DNA from: Ornithodoros turicata
Lineage: Eukaryota > Arthropoda > Arachnida > Ixodida > Argasidae
NCBI RefSeq assembly: GCF_037126465.1
Contig: NC_088204.1
Location: 75,329,807 to 75,393,806 of the forward strand
DNA length: 64,000 bases
Direction: 5' to 3'
Shown: one piece after another, positions 31,545 through 45,130 of the stretch
Position numbering within the stretch: the first letter of the stretch is position 1
How the letters are laid out: every line of letters starts with the position of its first letter
Notes under the pieces: generated by a model
Told to the model about the DNA's origin: nothing
What the model saw: only the letters and a program-made list of their open reading frames with translations
Database searches by the model: none
Program-made: the position numbers and the translations under genes

Positions 31545-34500
31545 TTACCGTTCAGACCGCTCGAATCCTCACCCCCATCCGAGAACCTTCCCTTGGGCAA
31601 GAATGAATCCCGGGGGCCGATGACCACCCGGTTATCGCCCATGATCGTATTGTACCTGCGATGTAAGGGTAACAGATTATCCCACGAATTATCAACATCC
31701 GTTTTTCAATACATTTTACGTGCAGGTCGGACTCGTGTAACGACCTGAACGTTACGAAACATCCTTATTTGCGCACGTGATAGAGAGAAAGGGAGAGGGG
31801 GGAGGCGAATTTTGGGAGAGAGGACAAAGGATTCGCTCAATTAATTTAAAGATACCGAGCGCTAATTAATTGCTGCCGAGCGTTCCGCTGACTGCCCTTC
31901 CCCGCCCCCTTAAAACAAACGCAGTCGCCCCCAAATGTGGGCCCCCCCACCCCACCCCTCTCGAAAAAAATGGTTCTGTTCCATGTTGTGCATTCTCTCG
32001 CAATAGAGGGTTCGTGCCAAAATGGCCTAATCACGAAACGCAAAAAATGAAAGAACTAAAAAAAAAACTACGAAAGAAAGAAACAAGGCTTCGTCATTGA
32101 TCGTGCTCCTCTTTCTTTTTTTTTTAGCCGTATTTATAGTTAATATGTAATAATTATAAGATCGTTCTTCACTCCAGTACTTAAAAGCGAAAAAAGAAAA
32201 AAAATGTCAGAGATAATAGCGGCCCTTCTCTAAAATTAGGCATTTCGCACAGTTTCACAATTTGCAAAAATATAAAAAAAAACACACACATGAAAATACG
32301 AAGTACCATTTGGAGTTTGGAGAAAATTTTTTGAGAGACTTTTAATGCTTCGTGAAATCGTTTAATTGTTTTGTTGAGTTAATGTTTTATCATAACTGAC
32401 TATAGCAATGATGCGTTGTTTAATTGTTTTAGTAGTGATAGTAGTGAATTGATTTGTAGTCAGCCTCCATTACCGAGGCTAATCCCTACATATTTTTCTC
32501 CAGCCTAGAATCGAGCCTTTGACGAGGCTTAAGCTCCATATTAATTCTATGTTTGGCAGGGGGAACTATAGATGGTGTGCCTTTAATGGAGATAAGTTAC
32601 ACGAACATGAAAACATACCCGAAACAAGACGAAAGCCACTGCAAACTATATATAGCGCTTATAAAGAGCCTCTTTTTCTTCTTCTACACCATTTTTCATC
32701 GAAAATCGTCGTGAGAAGCGACTACGATTTTGAGCGATGATCCCGAAGGAGAAAGCTTCTCGTTACTCTGGTCTTGTTCTTCGCAGGTTTTGCAATCTAT
32801 ATAAAGTCTTCTTCATAAAGAACGTAACCGTGATTCGCCATTCTTGGCTTGAGCGCGTTATAGCATGACGTAAGGTTCGTGCGATTTGGGGGCCCGGACA
32901 AATCCCCTTTAACAAACGAGCTTTGAGGTCGGTAATATGTGCGGAGCAGGTCCTGTCATATTTTTATGGCCCGTTAAGATTGCGAGCAAAACGATACGAG
33001 AAAAAAAAAAAAAGATGAACGAAAGGGAGAGATGAGAGAGTTTTGTACCGATCTAAATTGCAACACGAGAAAGATCTACCATCGTGATTAAGGCACAGTC
33101 AAAGCCTGTTTTGGTACTCATTTTTATTTTTACGTTGATGTTTGTTCTTTGAAACGAGCGCATTGTTTTATATGAAGCTTCGTGTGTTCCTTCTGAGGAC
33201 AAACGAAATGGGCACAGACAGCATGTACACTATTAATAGAGGGTTTGAGTTTTTAGGAACATCAGCGTGTTTTCTTTTTGTTGTTGTTGGTATGCTCTAT
33301 ACGCGCCCTGGCAACAGAAAGCGACAGTAAAGATTCAAAATCGAACTGACCGTACTTTATGGTGTGTTTGTTGTTCATGTGGACGTTTATTTTAGCAATT
33401 TTAAACTTGTGAATCCTTGAGCAATATCCGGTCTAGTTATCGGTGTCTTCTGCAGTCCTAACGCATCGCCGATTAGGCACACCATGTGGGCGTATACTCA
33501 GTTGATTAAAGCTTATTGATTGATTGAATTGATTACGGTTGATTGAAATTACAAGCGACGCGGCCGAATGGACGCGGTATACACTTCAAGACAGACTACG
33601 AGACGTAGTACCCCCTCCCCCACCTCCGTCGCCATCTGTGCATGCCTGTACACCTGTACGTTCAAAGCTACAGTTGCGTCGAGGTGTCAGGACTAAAGCG
33701 GCTTCTTTCCGCTTGTATTCCTGCTTCGCGCCATTTTCTAATCCCCTGCGCGCGCGCCTTTTATCATTTCTTTTTCTGCCTCCATGGACGGTTAAATTAT
33801 CCCGTTCGGTGACCAAAAATTCCACTGCAAAAATTCAAAAAATTCTCGTATGTCGACTTTCACAACACCAAAACGGCACGTACGAATACTTATTTGAAAC
33901 CCTTTATGAACTGAAACAAAATAATCCGAGCTCGTTTTTCAGCCGGCCCTCATCAAGCTGCACAAAAGTGTCGTCTGTGATCGTGAAACTCTGGGTAGCA
34001 GAAGACAATGACCGCATAACCAGAACGCGCGGAAGGTAATCGCCGTAACCGACATCCTATTTCGTAATGTTGCGCGAGACTTGCAGCCGCTTTTGTCCCC
34101 AGATCATTTCAGGCGCGGCACATACACGCTGTGTATTCTCGGAAAGATGTCGCTAGTGTTTAGCAGTCGCGTGAGACATTGTAGAATGCATCCGTGACTG
34201 CCACGTCCGGCGATGGCGTAACGACCCATTGTGTACGCGTTCAGGTGTACATAAATAGCTGCGGCGTTGACAGTGTTTTTGGAATCGTCTTCGCTCTTTT
34301 CAGAAAAGGAAATTGAGCACTCATCGTCTCTATTTTCTCCTCTGTTGTTCGTAGCTTACGGGACATACTAACTTTGCCCGCATCAAGGTGCAGCGTGATT
34401 TTTAAAGTCCTTGGGACAACAACCCTGTACTAAGTGGGCTTTAGAGGTCGCGTGACTAAGTATATGCACTGGTAAGAAGTAGTAGCTTCATGCTGAGCCC

Positions 34501-35210
34501 TGTTTGAGGAAACACGCGAGAAGGGACAGTGTGTCCAGGCCACGACCTACTAGATTATAGCTACCATGTCATACGAACTCCTCACAGCGCCGCAGTTAGA
34601 GGCTAGCGGTGACGCTGCTCATCGGCCCGGTTACTGCTTCCTTAATTTCTACAGTACTCTGTAATTTAGTTTACCTTAGTATTTTTGTAGAAGCGGTGGA
34701 TGTCCCACGAGAGATGCTTCTTTCTAAAGTTGACTATCATCATCATTTTACACGTTTTCATAGGAGCTGTTGCTGTCGTCTGCTACGGTAATCGCGCGTC
34801 CGCTACTGCGCGTTCAAAATTCAAATTTCCCTCGTCCAATAATGTTGCGGATCTCGCGGGCCGATGAGTTGCGCCCCTAGCGTATGGTGCGGACGGGCTC
34901 CTCATTGGTTTTGCCGATTATGACATGGTTGCTAGTAGGTCGTGGTCCAGGCATCACACATTTCAGCATCACATAAACTTGTAACATTGGCACGTGAAAT
35001 ATACCGCCTGCCTTAGATGAAAGCAAAAATGGGGATCTATACTCTGTCACTGAGGACGCAGTAAGAGTTCGGAAAAACGCCTTTACCGCGGACGGCGACT
35101 CACACTGTTCTTATCAAGCCGGTCTGTGAAAATGCAATGAACCTGCCGCGGAATTTGGTAGAGCTGTGCGCATATTGGCGACTCTGGAACACTGAGGCGG
35201 ATGATTTGTA
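31545..35210. other. No gene recognised; contains a retroposon-like tail at 33440-33545
   Basis: Mostly AT-rich DNA. A (TTGA)n tail at about 33505-33545 follows GATTAGGCACACCATGTGGG, as in a CR1-like 3' end. A 166-codon frame (33539-34039, plus) has no recognisable motif and a Pro run, and I do not support it as a gene. A CpG-rich piece at 34780-34930 contains CCAAT-type words and one GTCGTCTGC word (34775). Confidence 0.35.
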
Positions 35211-35220
35211 TATTCGAATA

Positions 35221-35904
35221 CTGTATAAGTGCTTCAATTCGCGGGCTCAATAATTCGCGAATTTGTGAGAAGCCAGGATCAGGCAATTATTCGCGGTACC
35301 GCGCTGCGTCCACCCTGCATCTTAGGGGCCATTCACCTTGAACTTCTTGGAAGAAGCTAATAAGAGGTATCACAACTGGGTAACTCGTTCAAGTTGTCTT
35401 GCTTTTGAGCACTTCTGACTGCAAGGGATGCGATTAGGGGGTCCTACTCGGCTCGTATCTGTGCCATTGCCCAATTGCCCTGTCTCCCGTCATTCCTGTC
35501 ATCGCATCGAACAAGTGCGATTGGCACTTGGTAGTGATGCGACAACTTTTCCAAAGGTCTATACGCGTGACAGAGTGCATACGCGCTTTTTGGATGATCC
35601 AGGCTTACAAGGAACCGGAATCACGGGAGGCTTACATCCGCGCGGGATTCGTAAGTGAAGCCGGGACTACAGTCTCCAGTTGCAGCGGCGAACTGAACAC
35701 TTTGCGAGGCAATGCAGCGTTAGAGCGTAAGAAACTCCGTGTACATAAGTTGCCTCAGCGCCCTGGGTCAAATTTCTTACATAGTTCTTTCACGTATTTT
35801 TCTGTCATTGGTTCGAATATTTCGCGGGACTTTAAATTCGCGATAAAAGGGCGTTCGCGAATTTCGCGAAAAATATGTCCTCGCGAAAATGACTACTTAT
35901 ACAG
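35221..35904. mobile_element. Non-autonomous DNA transposon with CTGTATAAGT ends
   Basis: CTGTATAAGT (35221-35230) and ACTTATACAG (35895-35904) are perfect inverted ends, each bordered by TA. Subterminal DNA on both sides is full of TTCGCG words, in direct and inverted form. The interior has an open plus-strand frame (from 35528) of no recognised family, perhaps a transposase remnant. The TA flanks suggest a Tc1/mariner- or pogo-related element. Confidence 0.6.
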
Positions 35905-36020
35905 TATTGTCCTGAACCTGCACCCATATAGTACAGCTTCAAAGTGCACCAGAAGGGAGGGAATAAAACGAAGTTATTATATGCCGCTTCACGCGGATGT
36001 CCGTATGCACATATCATATA

Positions 36021-37338
36021 CGAGGGGGGACCCAAAAGAAACCGGAATTGTCCTCGTGAGGGCGGATCCCATGTAATACAGGCTTCCACCACTAGGTGAG
36101 AGTTTTACGAACTGTTTTGCATCAGTGCACAAGATGGCGTTGTTGTGCAACGCTGCGTTCGGCTGCAGTGAATTCTATTGTTAGACCCCTTCAATGCGTT
36201 TGCCTATTTCGCGATGGCTGATTTGCACGAACAACGTGCGGCAGTGAAATTTTGTTTCCTATTGGGCAAAAACGCATCAGAAACGGCAGTTATGCGAAAC
36301 ACGGCTTACAAGGAGGCTGCTTTGAGCAAAACACAAGTGTAGGAATTGATTTCTCGATTTAAACGAAGCGAAATGTCGATTGACGATCAACCTCGTTCCA
36401 GACGGACTTCGACCAGCCACACTGAATTAAATGTCGACAGAATTCGTCAAGCCCTCTTGCAAGACCGCAGTCGCACCATTGATGAGCTTGTGGAGTTGGC
36501 AGGGATGTTGTAGAGCTCATGTCAGCTAATTTTATCGAACGATTTGCACGTGAAACGAGCTGCAGCGAAATTTGGCCTCGACTGCTCACGTCCGAACAGA
36601 GAGAGCTGAACATGGCTGCGTGCCGTGCGTTAGAGGACCAGTTGGAGACGGACTCCGACTTTCTTTCTAAAATCATAACAGGAGACGAATCTTGGTGCTA
36701 CAGTTACGAACCCGAAACGAAACAGCATTCTAGTCAATGGAAAACAGCCAGTTCACCACGTCCCAAGAAAGCACGACCAGTGAAGTCGCACGTCAGGACA
36801 ATGGTGATCTGTTTCTTTGATGTGAGGGGCTTCTGCACTTGGAATTTGTTCCGCCGGGTGAAACGGTCAACCAAAGCTCTTATTTAGAAGTTTTAAGAAG
36901 GTTGCGCCAAGATCTACGGAAGAAACGTCCCCAGCTGTGGCATTCAGGTGACTGGTTCTTTCACCATGACAACGCACCTGCCCACACCACGCTGAGTGTT
37001 CAGCAGTTTTTGACCAAAAATGGAATGACCCCTGTGCACGACCCAGCTTACTCATCTGATCTCGCCCCCTGTGACCTTTTTCTGTTCCTCTGGATGAAGA
37101 AAGTCTTCAAAGGGAAACATTTTGCCGATGTCGAAGAAGTGAAACAGAAAACGGCACAAGCACTAAAAAGCATCAACGTCGACGAGTTCCAAAACTGTTT
37201 TGAGCAGTGGAAAAGACGTCTGGACAGGTGCATTGCATCAAAGGGAGATCACTTTGAAGGTGTTTGAAGTTGGAGCATGCAACAATAAAAACACAATTTT
37301 TTAGAAAATAATTCCGGTTTCTTTTGGGTCCACCCTCG
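36021..37338 (+). mobile_element. Full-length mariner transposon, inactive
   Basis: The 1318-bp element has 28-bp-class inverted ends (CGAGGGGGGACCCAAAAGAA at left; the right end is the complement of CGAGGGTGGACCCAAAAGAA) and TA at both junctions (36019-36020, 37339-37340). Length and ends are normal for a mariner. The transposase inside is broken, so this copy could move only if supplied with enzyme. Confidence 0.92.
36214..37267 (+). pseudogene. Mariner transposase, broken by stops and frameshifts
   Basis: The product would be a D,D34D cut-and-paste transposase of about 345 residues. The N-terminal helix-turn-helix part is read from ATG 36214 but has in-frame stops at 36340-36342 and 36511-36513. 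The frame then changes near 36573, where the central part carries GDESWCYSYEPETKQ (first catalytic Asp). It changes again near 36838, where the C-terminal part carries FFHHDNAPAH (second Asp) and SSDLAPCD (third Asp, 34 residues after the second). The stop is at 37265-37267. All three catalytic residues survive, but no continuous protein is possible. The break pattern indicates relaxed decay after insertion. Confidence 0.92.
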
Positions 37339-37344
37339 TATATG

Positions 37345-40300
37345 CTGTATAAGCGTACTCGTATACATAGTCATACATGTACATATCCGTATATGCTATA
37401 TATCCGTCTACTATGCACCGCATATGTGTTCGGTTCCATGCTCAACTATTCGCTTCGTATATTCACGCCGGGTTTAACGTTTTTTTTTTTTTTTACGCAG
37501 TCCTGGAATTGGGTAAACGGCACTTGCGTTGTAGGGGGCCTAGAAGTCTGGGGTCGTTTAAATTGCAGTACCCTCCAGCTATAAACCTCTCCCACGTATC
37601 AGAAACAGAGTCACCAAATTGGCATAATATAATGAGTAGGCAGCCATTCATCCAAATCGTCTCAGCGTGAGACCAACCACTGCATAGGCGTCCACAGAAA
37701 CCGTCCTTTCAAAGTTGTACTTTCGCTTTTACTAGCGCGTAGTTTGTGTTGGCGGCGCTTTCCGTCCCACGGCGGACACGGTAAGCCTATTTGAGAAGGA
37801 CGTGGAATCGCAGCCGTTGCCTAGTGAACGCGAATTTGGGAAAAAAGAAGAAGAAAGACGGAAAGGCGCTGGCGGGGTGCATGGAGTGTCAGCGCGTGGA
37901 TCGAAAGGGGTAGATGAACTCTGTGACGTTGACGCCCTCCAGTGGCATGGCATGGCATGAGGGGTTCAGATGCGTGGACGAAGTCGGTCAGGATTTACCG
38001 GAACGCATCGGGAGTATGTAATAATTCTTATATAGACACAAATATACGTGAATTGTATAACTGCAGGTTAAATTTTGTCACACGTCATGATTGGCAGAGT
38101 TAAGGGGCCCATGAAGACAAACGCGCGCTGGAGACCTTAAGGGCATTGGTCGCCAGTAGCGCGCAGGCCAGCCGAATATGTCTATCTTATTTTGTTCGTC
38201 AATGCTGTAGTACACAGTACGCGACCAAAGCAGTAGAAATGCCGAGATGCACCTTAAAATAAAATAAAATAAAATAAAAAGAAATACTCGGCGAAATGTG
38301 CAGGAACCATTTAAAGCGCCACTTACTTTAAAAGTTAATTACCTACCTTAAAAATAAATAAAAATAAATAAAGAATGAAAAATAACTTTAAATTTAAGCA
38401 CTTACTTATGAATTTAAAGCAATGGCGCAATGGGTGATGTGCTACTGCGGGTGCTATACTACTACTGGTACTGGCAAGTGCTATGGGTGAAGTGTAGTCG
38501 TCCTAGGAGCCTTGCGGGTATTTTGAGCAGCTTGTTAGTAAGTAAGTGCAATTAATAGTATGCTGTAGCAACTTGCTTTAGGGTATGTGCAATTTGCTAG
38601 TATACTACAGCAACTAGCGTTTATGCACTTCAGCAGCTTGCTGTTTCGAAACTGACTATTCTGCAAGAGAACAGTGACTTTATTGGAAAATCATAGGCAA
38701 AGTAATCCAAGAAGTGTATGTTCCAAGTTAAAAGTCTGAAGAAGCGAATTCGTGTCTGTCCTGACTTACAGCATTTGGCTCCAGCACGCGCAGAAAGGTT
38801 GGTTCGGTTTGGTGGAGGAAAAAAATAAAAATAACACGAAGAGAGTGGGCTACTCCAGTTCAATTAAATATCCAGTGAAGTAAAGAAAAATGACAGGAAA
38901 GGAAATTCGACCAAGTATGGACGTTGTCTGTAAGACTTCTGAGTCGTCTACTGCGAGCAAGCTCATGATAACGCTAATTGTTCATAATGTGTTGCTTTAC
39001 ATCGCTATATAGACAGCTCTCTGCGAGTCCACAGTAAGACCAATAGAAGATCGCCGAACTCCCGAAGAACATCGCCAGACTCCCAACACTGACTCGACAA
39101 AACTGCATCACACTTTGCACGCGTAACCCAGTCGTGTTATCAACAAACCGTTGCCTTCATGCAACATGGCGCACGAACCTTCAATCAAAGCCTCACAATG
39201 TCGCGTCCTTGCGCGTTCCTGCACGTATTTTCACACATCTCCACCCCGTCATATGGAGGCCTAATCGTGCACGATATAGGACGTGCGAAGAATAACGGCA
39301 CAACCGTCTCGAGGAAGCATAGTCACGCCTAGAAGACTGCTTCCCATGCCGGTCGCGTACGGCACCCAATATAAATACACCATGTAACCTGCTTTGTACG
39401 TACGCGATGCCTAAATGAAGTGCGTTGACAAAAGGAAATCGCGGACTATATACTTTCGACGTGCACGAGTCGTTGGTCTACATATGTATCACGGGGCCTG
39501 TGTACACAAGTAAAGGGCTGTATGTGTATAGGGTTTATAGCGTTGTCGTGATTTCCGTCGACCGGACGCGCAGGGGCGCCTGGTATATAGAACCGGCTTG
39601 TATATAGGTACTCTGTATGCGAAGCTTTAACGAAGAGGATTCACACATGATAATCTACTCCCCGTTGTTATTATTAGGACAATCACTACACGTGTAAGAG
39701 TCATTGCTCTATACTCTCAGCTAAGCCTGTAAAGTTTATAATGTAGCCGTGGGTTTTGATCGGAAGACGACTGCATTGTTGCTCATTTAGGATGGTCGGT
39801 GCAAGTGTAAATACGACCTCGAGACTTCGCAAAACATTTCTAGGAAACAGGAAACACTATATACGCGACCTTCCATAAAAACGGAACAGCAGAGAGAGAA
39901 AAAAAAAGAGTAAAATACGAAAGAAAAAACGGTGGTGAAACGTCGCTTCCTCATACTATTTCCCCACAGCACTCAACCAATCACGATTAACGAGCTTATC
40001 TCTCTTATTTCGCGCGTTGCGCTTGTCCCTCCGTCGCTAATGCGTTGTCAGACCTTCCCATTAAAGGTATCTTCTATCAAAAGTTGGCTCTTCCCTTCTT
40101 CTTTTTTTTTTTCTTCTTTAAAGCTCCGGGCGGCACTGTCTGTTTTGTTAACGCAACTTTCTAGACTTACGTGACTTGAGAGAGAGAGATAATACCTGTT
40201 TATTTACAAACATTGGAACTGAGTGACACCCTTGAGGGGTCTGCTGCTCCATTTCTTGAAAGCGTTTCAATAACGCATGAATAAAATATACACACAGAAC

Positions 40301-43020
40301 AGAAAACACATGCGACGACACACGCATACACACAATAAATATATACATGACATGGGATGTGAGGTACATCCCGGTGCTGTTGTGATTTGATTTACATAAG
40401 GGTTAGTAACGGGTGATAATACGGGAGTCTTTTAAATAGTTGCAGAATGCTGTTAATGCGGTCGTCTGATGCGATTCATTTTGCCAGGCTCCAATGATCT
40501 TCACGAAAGAGAGAGGTCGATCATCCAGCTTAGCGAGCGTGCTCGTGACTTGAGCGTGACTTGACGTAGCGAACGTGACTTGAAACCGCGACCGGTATCG
40601 GGTCGTGCATTCTTACGCTGCGACAGCGCTGAGTGAACTACCCGTTGACCGTTTGGTCCGGGGTTGGGGGGGGGGGGGGGGTTATTTTCGGTGTCGGTAA
40701 TCCGTTTCGTAGACGTTACGAAATTAAGCAGCGTCATCTAAAGAGGGGGGGAGGGGGAATGGTGGAGGATTAATTCGGGGTCGTGTTAGGATTAAGTATT
40801 GCCAATTTGGAGGTCGGGAATGTTGTTCAGCTTGATAGAAGGCAATAACGCAACTGTGTAATGATTTTCCCAGTTGTCGCAATTTGTCCGGTGCTCTTAT
40901 GGCTTGACATGAATGTCGTTGTTTTTTTGTGTATGGAACATGTTGTTCGCTGCAGGATGGTACATCTGCTCTTTTCTTTCTTTTTTTTTCTGAACGCCGC
41001 TTTATGTGATTAAATTAAGCGTTAAAATTAAATAACAAAATTATATTGTAGTTAAAATTACGTATCAGCATGATTTAAAAGTCCCTGTGCGCGCTCAAAA
41101 GCGCCCTGTGTGTACCGATCTCCTCTGTTTGTCCAGTTTGCGCTGTTTTTTTTTCTTTTTTCTTTTCATTCTTAAAATGGAGTTTGGTGTGTAACGTGCC
41201 ATTCGAAATGGTACTTTATGCGGAACACACCATTTAGAAGGGTGTTTCGGAAATTGACTTAAAACATACACGAAAAAAAAAAAAAAGAAAGAAAGAAATA
41301 TGGATGCCACAGGACAAGGCATTTTCACCAGCCAGGTGTAAATGAAATTTACTGGGTACAGCAAAACACCCCTCGTCTTCACTAGAATCTAGTCTTCAGC
41401 AACGATGCAGACGACATATGCTTTGTACAGCAGGAGAAAACAGAACCTGATGGTAGGCGGCGCCCTCAGAATGAACGGTGCATATGCAAAAAGCCATGCG
41501 CTATACAAAGGCTTCTGTCTTTCCCTCTCCAACAATTACAGCGTTAAGTCAATTACGCCAGGCGAGAAAGCCAACGCGTTCACAAAAAAGGTACCCTCCC
41601 TCTCTTGCCTTCTGTTTGACGACGGTCCATTTGCCTGGTTCTCATGGCGGACAATACAGAAAGGTATAATCGCTTCTCACCGCTACGTTCGTTGCAAGAT
41701 GAAAGTCGCAGTACCGCTCGTATGCTAAGTGTTTATTTTCACGGTCGGGCCGAACAGCGATCTGGTTTGAGCTTCTCTAAAGGTTTTTCCCTTAGCTGTG
41801 ACGTATGAGGGTGAGGGTAACTCGTTGCGGCTTGAAGTGTAACTTTACTCCTTTTTGAGTGTAACGTGAAGCTTTCAATACGAACTGTCCTGTTGTAAGA
41901 ATAAGTGAGAAAAGCGCTGAAATGGTTAGTTGTCAGAAGTCCACAAGCAGAAAATTTCTGAGTGCATTTTGTGTCTTCATTATTTCGTTAAGTTGATTAT
42001 GCACTGCATTCAATGCGCACAAAAAGAGAGGTTAGGAGCTTTGAAATTGTTCAATGGACGCGCAGCTTTTATGAAGATATTAAAGAAAAACACACCGTCA
42101 ATTAACAGGCACTCCGAAGGGCGTTTTCAAAATCTCCGTCGACGTAATGCGAAAGTCTTGTAACGAGAACTCTAACGTAACGAGAAATCTTCTAATCTTG
42201 TAACCCGTGTAACGAGACAGACACGTCATACCACGTATCATGCAGTCGCTTTCACTGAAACTCACTAAAGTCACTTTCCTAAAACGATCAAAAAGCAGAC
42301 GTTATAGAACCCTCGCGTGACTCGATCCCTGTTTCGGAGAACCGGCTTTCTCTCAATAAAACCAAGACCTAGACACCAACCAAAACAACTCGTCGCGTCC
42401 ACAAATTCAAACAAAACGCGACCACGTGTTTTTTATTGCCTTTTCGGGGCAAGATTTGTGTAACTTATAGCGCGCTCCTATAGGTTTGAAACACAGGTCT
42501 CCGATTCAGTTTCTGTCGTCGTCTGCGAACTTGCCCATTGTTGCCAGATATGTTCAATAGTCCGCTCATTTTACCCTGCCTCAAGTGTGTCCGTTGTGTT
42601 CGACCGTAGGTCTCCCGAATCACGTTCGCCTGGTAACTCTCAACGTTGTTGCACTGCAGAACAATGGCCTGACGCTGTTAGACTGAACTAGCAAGGTTTT
42701 TTGCTGGTTATGATTGCGGTGATATCGTGATATCGTAGTTGATGGAAAATCGTGTTCGTGAGGAAATTTAATATGGATCGAGGTGATCCGTAATGGGCCA
42801 CTTTATATTTGTGTCAAGTTCACTACTTGGCGTCGAGCAAGTCGTGTTATTATTCGTCCGCTATCGTGCATATCCGTTAGACAATACGTGTTGCAACTGG
42901 TACAGATTAATACTACTCCATTACCGCTTATTCCATTTCGCTTCAAGTATTCAAACAGTGGAATCGTGTGTTTTCTCAGTGGATGTAATAATAGGAGAGC
43001 GATCTCGCCTTTTCATAATA
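37345..43020. other. No gene recognised; several simple repeats
   Basis: AT-rich and repeat-like DNA. AAAATA and AAATAAAT runs lie at about 38258-38372, G runs at 40666-40681, and A runs near 41272. No frame has convincing protein character. One GTCGTCTGC word occurs at 42518-42526, followed by a TTGCCAGA word that recurs beside the same motif near 62907. Confidence 0.45.
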
Positions 43021-43027
43021 TACCTAT

Positions 43028-43097
43028 ACACAATAATTTATATAACACAATCTATATATAACACAATATAACTATATATAACACAATATAAGACAAT
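43028..43097. repeat. Short tandem repeat of TATAACACAATA-type units
   Basis: About four to five imperfect AT-rich units, each containing ATAACACAAT, lie in direct array. Confidence 0.7.
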
Positions 43098-43234
43098 CAT
43101 CTTCGAAGTTTTAGGTTCCGAGACAATATTACAATCAGTGGCCGGTCTGCAGATGATTTTGAACGAATTTACAACGAATTTGCACGTGAGGAGAGCCAGT
43201 GTGTACGTGCACGCGTACATGTGCGGCGACATGT

Positions 43235-43440
43235 TGCATGTGACGCAGGGATAGGACTACGGACTACTTCGACTACCTCGAGTTCTTTAACGTGCAGTGA
43301 AATCTCAGCCCACAGCATAGCACAAGGCGAAGACGGCGTGCCTAGGCAACTAAGGGCAATCACGAAGTTGCTGGCATCCTCGACCGGGTTCGAACCCGCT
43401 ACCTTGGTAGCAGTAAGCGGACACGTCACGTATAGTCGCC
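43235..43440 (-). mobile_element. tRNA-derived SINE, family D
   Basis: On the minus strand a tRNA 3' half with GGTTCGAACCC is followed by CTTCGTGATTGCCCTTAGTT, CTGTGGGCTGAGATTTCACT and GCACGTTAAAGAACTCGAGG. The last part is a sequence I associate with abundant tick repeats. It is the better preserved of two family D copies; the other is at 18955-19135. The long minus-strand frame across it is incidental. Confidence 0.65.
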
Positions 43441-43449
43441 CTTGAATCA

Positions 43450-45100
43450 TGCGCCATTGTTTAGAACTAAGGGTTTCTATTGTCATGTTCAATCTTAAGA
43501 TCTGCACGTTTCGAGTCCCGCCCTGCGCGCTTGTTCTTATTGGCTGCAGCACGACTCTACGCCGCGACAATAAGTAGTGCGCCGTTACCGAAACGCGGCA
43601 CCTGGTGGCGCTACAGTATACTTTCTCTGGCGCTACAGTATAATTTCTCCGGCGGAGTAATCTTGCTAGGAATGACGCACTACATTTCCTGTCGCTCTTA
43701 GGTATAGAACACAAAATAGTCCGCACCTAAAAACAAGCAATAAAAAGCCGCACTTAACACTTTCTCCCGCTTCGAAACACTAGTCCTACAACCGTGACAC
43801 CCAACGTTCAACGACAAGCAGCATGGCCCAAGTTCGCGTTGTGGACGAGTCAGGACGTCGTCTGAAGTCTCTCTGTCGAGACCCCCACAGAGCGACACGC
43901 CTGCGACAACGAGGCCACTGCACATTTTCGCCGAGTCAAGAATGTGACATTAGAACGGAGCGCGTTCTTCACCTGCTTCAGACCTGCAAGGCCACAGTTG
44001 AACGACTTCACATGGAGCCGCTTCGTAGAATGATGATTGAAAGGGAGCTTATATGTTTTGCATAATTCTAGTGCCAGCTCCCTGTCGCCCGGGGCGTTAC
44101 CTCCGCGAATCTCTCGGAAGCAAAAAGAACGCACGCTTTGATCAAGATGGATACGAGCCTGTCTTCCCCCCTTCGAGCTGACCGGCCAAGGTTAGACCGG
44201 CCGCACGAGTAGCTTTCTCGCGTACAGTTCGCGCTATGTCTTTGTGCGGAGACTATGTAAGCAGTCTGTACGATGTGCTTTCGCATTGTTGTCGTACACG
44301 GAATACAAAAAGTGGAGGACTCGTTGGAGGTGAAGTACTTGACGCAGAATTTGCTGCACAAAGTTTATAGCAGTTTACTTGTACAGTTGTCCGAAAGCCT
44401 CCGCAAGTGCCTACGCTCAGCACTCGTACCATTTGCTCCTCAAAAGGAGTAACAATTGCACCGTCTCTCCACCTGAAACCCAAAAGAGACTACTAACGAT
44501 GGTATACTTCCGACACTCTTTTCCGAGTAAAAGTAAAAGTCTCGCGGCTTTTGGCAATCGCCTGAGAAACTACTCACCTTCAACACGATCTTCCTGGTGA
44601 CAGCACAACCTTCCTGGTACCAACTTTACTGCTCCATTTCTCTCTTGAAGCACATCGTCAAATTCAGCTTGCCTTCGCGTGCTGCTGTCGTTCAAGCTCG
44701 AAGCAACCTTCAATCTAACCTACACTAAACCAGTCACGAGGCGGACTATATCTTCGCGCCGATATCCCGTACCATAGACGCTGCAACTGATGCGTGAACT
44801 TCACCTATAAAATGATCGTTTTATTTGATCGAGAGCAAAAAATGATGTAGTATTGTAACGTGTGCACACAACGTCAATCAACAGTCGGATTCTTGAGTGC
44901 GTTAAGCTGGCATTGTGCCACTGGTATCACGGGCGAGGTCGGCATATGAGTTCGGCACAGAAACGTACTCACCGCTTCACTGGTCGTTTTCACGCCTGCT
45001 TCCGAAGAAACGCACTGATCCGTGAATTTGGTCAAGCAATCGCGAACTTTAGGTTTAGTAGCCTCCTTTTTCTTGTAAGGTTTTGAGGTTACCTTCAAAT
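43450..45100. other. No gene recognised
   Basis: Short frames on both strands overlap one another and none has a motif. Composition is mixed, with no clear repeats. Confidence 0.45.
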
Positions 45101-45110
45101 CAAGCTATTG

Positions 45111-45130
45111 GAGGTGTTCCAGAACACCTC
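45111..45130. repeat. 20-bp palindrome GAGGTGTTC-CA-GAACACCTC
   Basis: Nine-base perfect arms flank CA. The centre TTCCAGAA also fits a heat-shock-element half-site pair, but nothing nearby supports a regulated gene. Confidence 0.45.

Noticed and set aside
35528..36076. Plus-strand 182-codon frame as a host gene
   Set aside because: It begins inside a transposon with clear inverted ends and runs across its right end into the mariner terminus.
43169..43726. Minus-strand 185-codon frame
   Set aside because: About half of it is the family D SINE, and the rest shows no protein character.
45111..45130. Heat-shock element
   Set aside because: TTCCAGAA fits the half-site pattern, but there is no third unit, TATA box or gene nearby.
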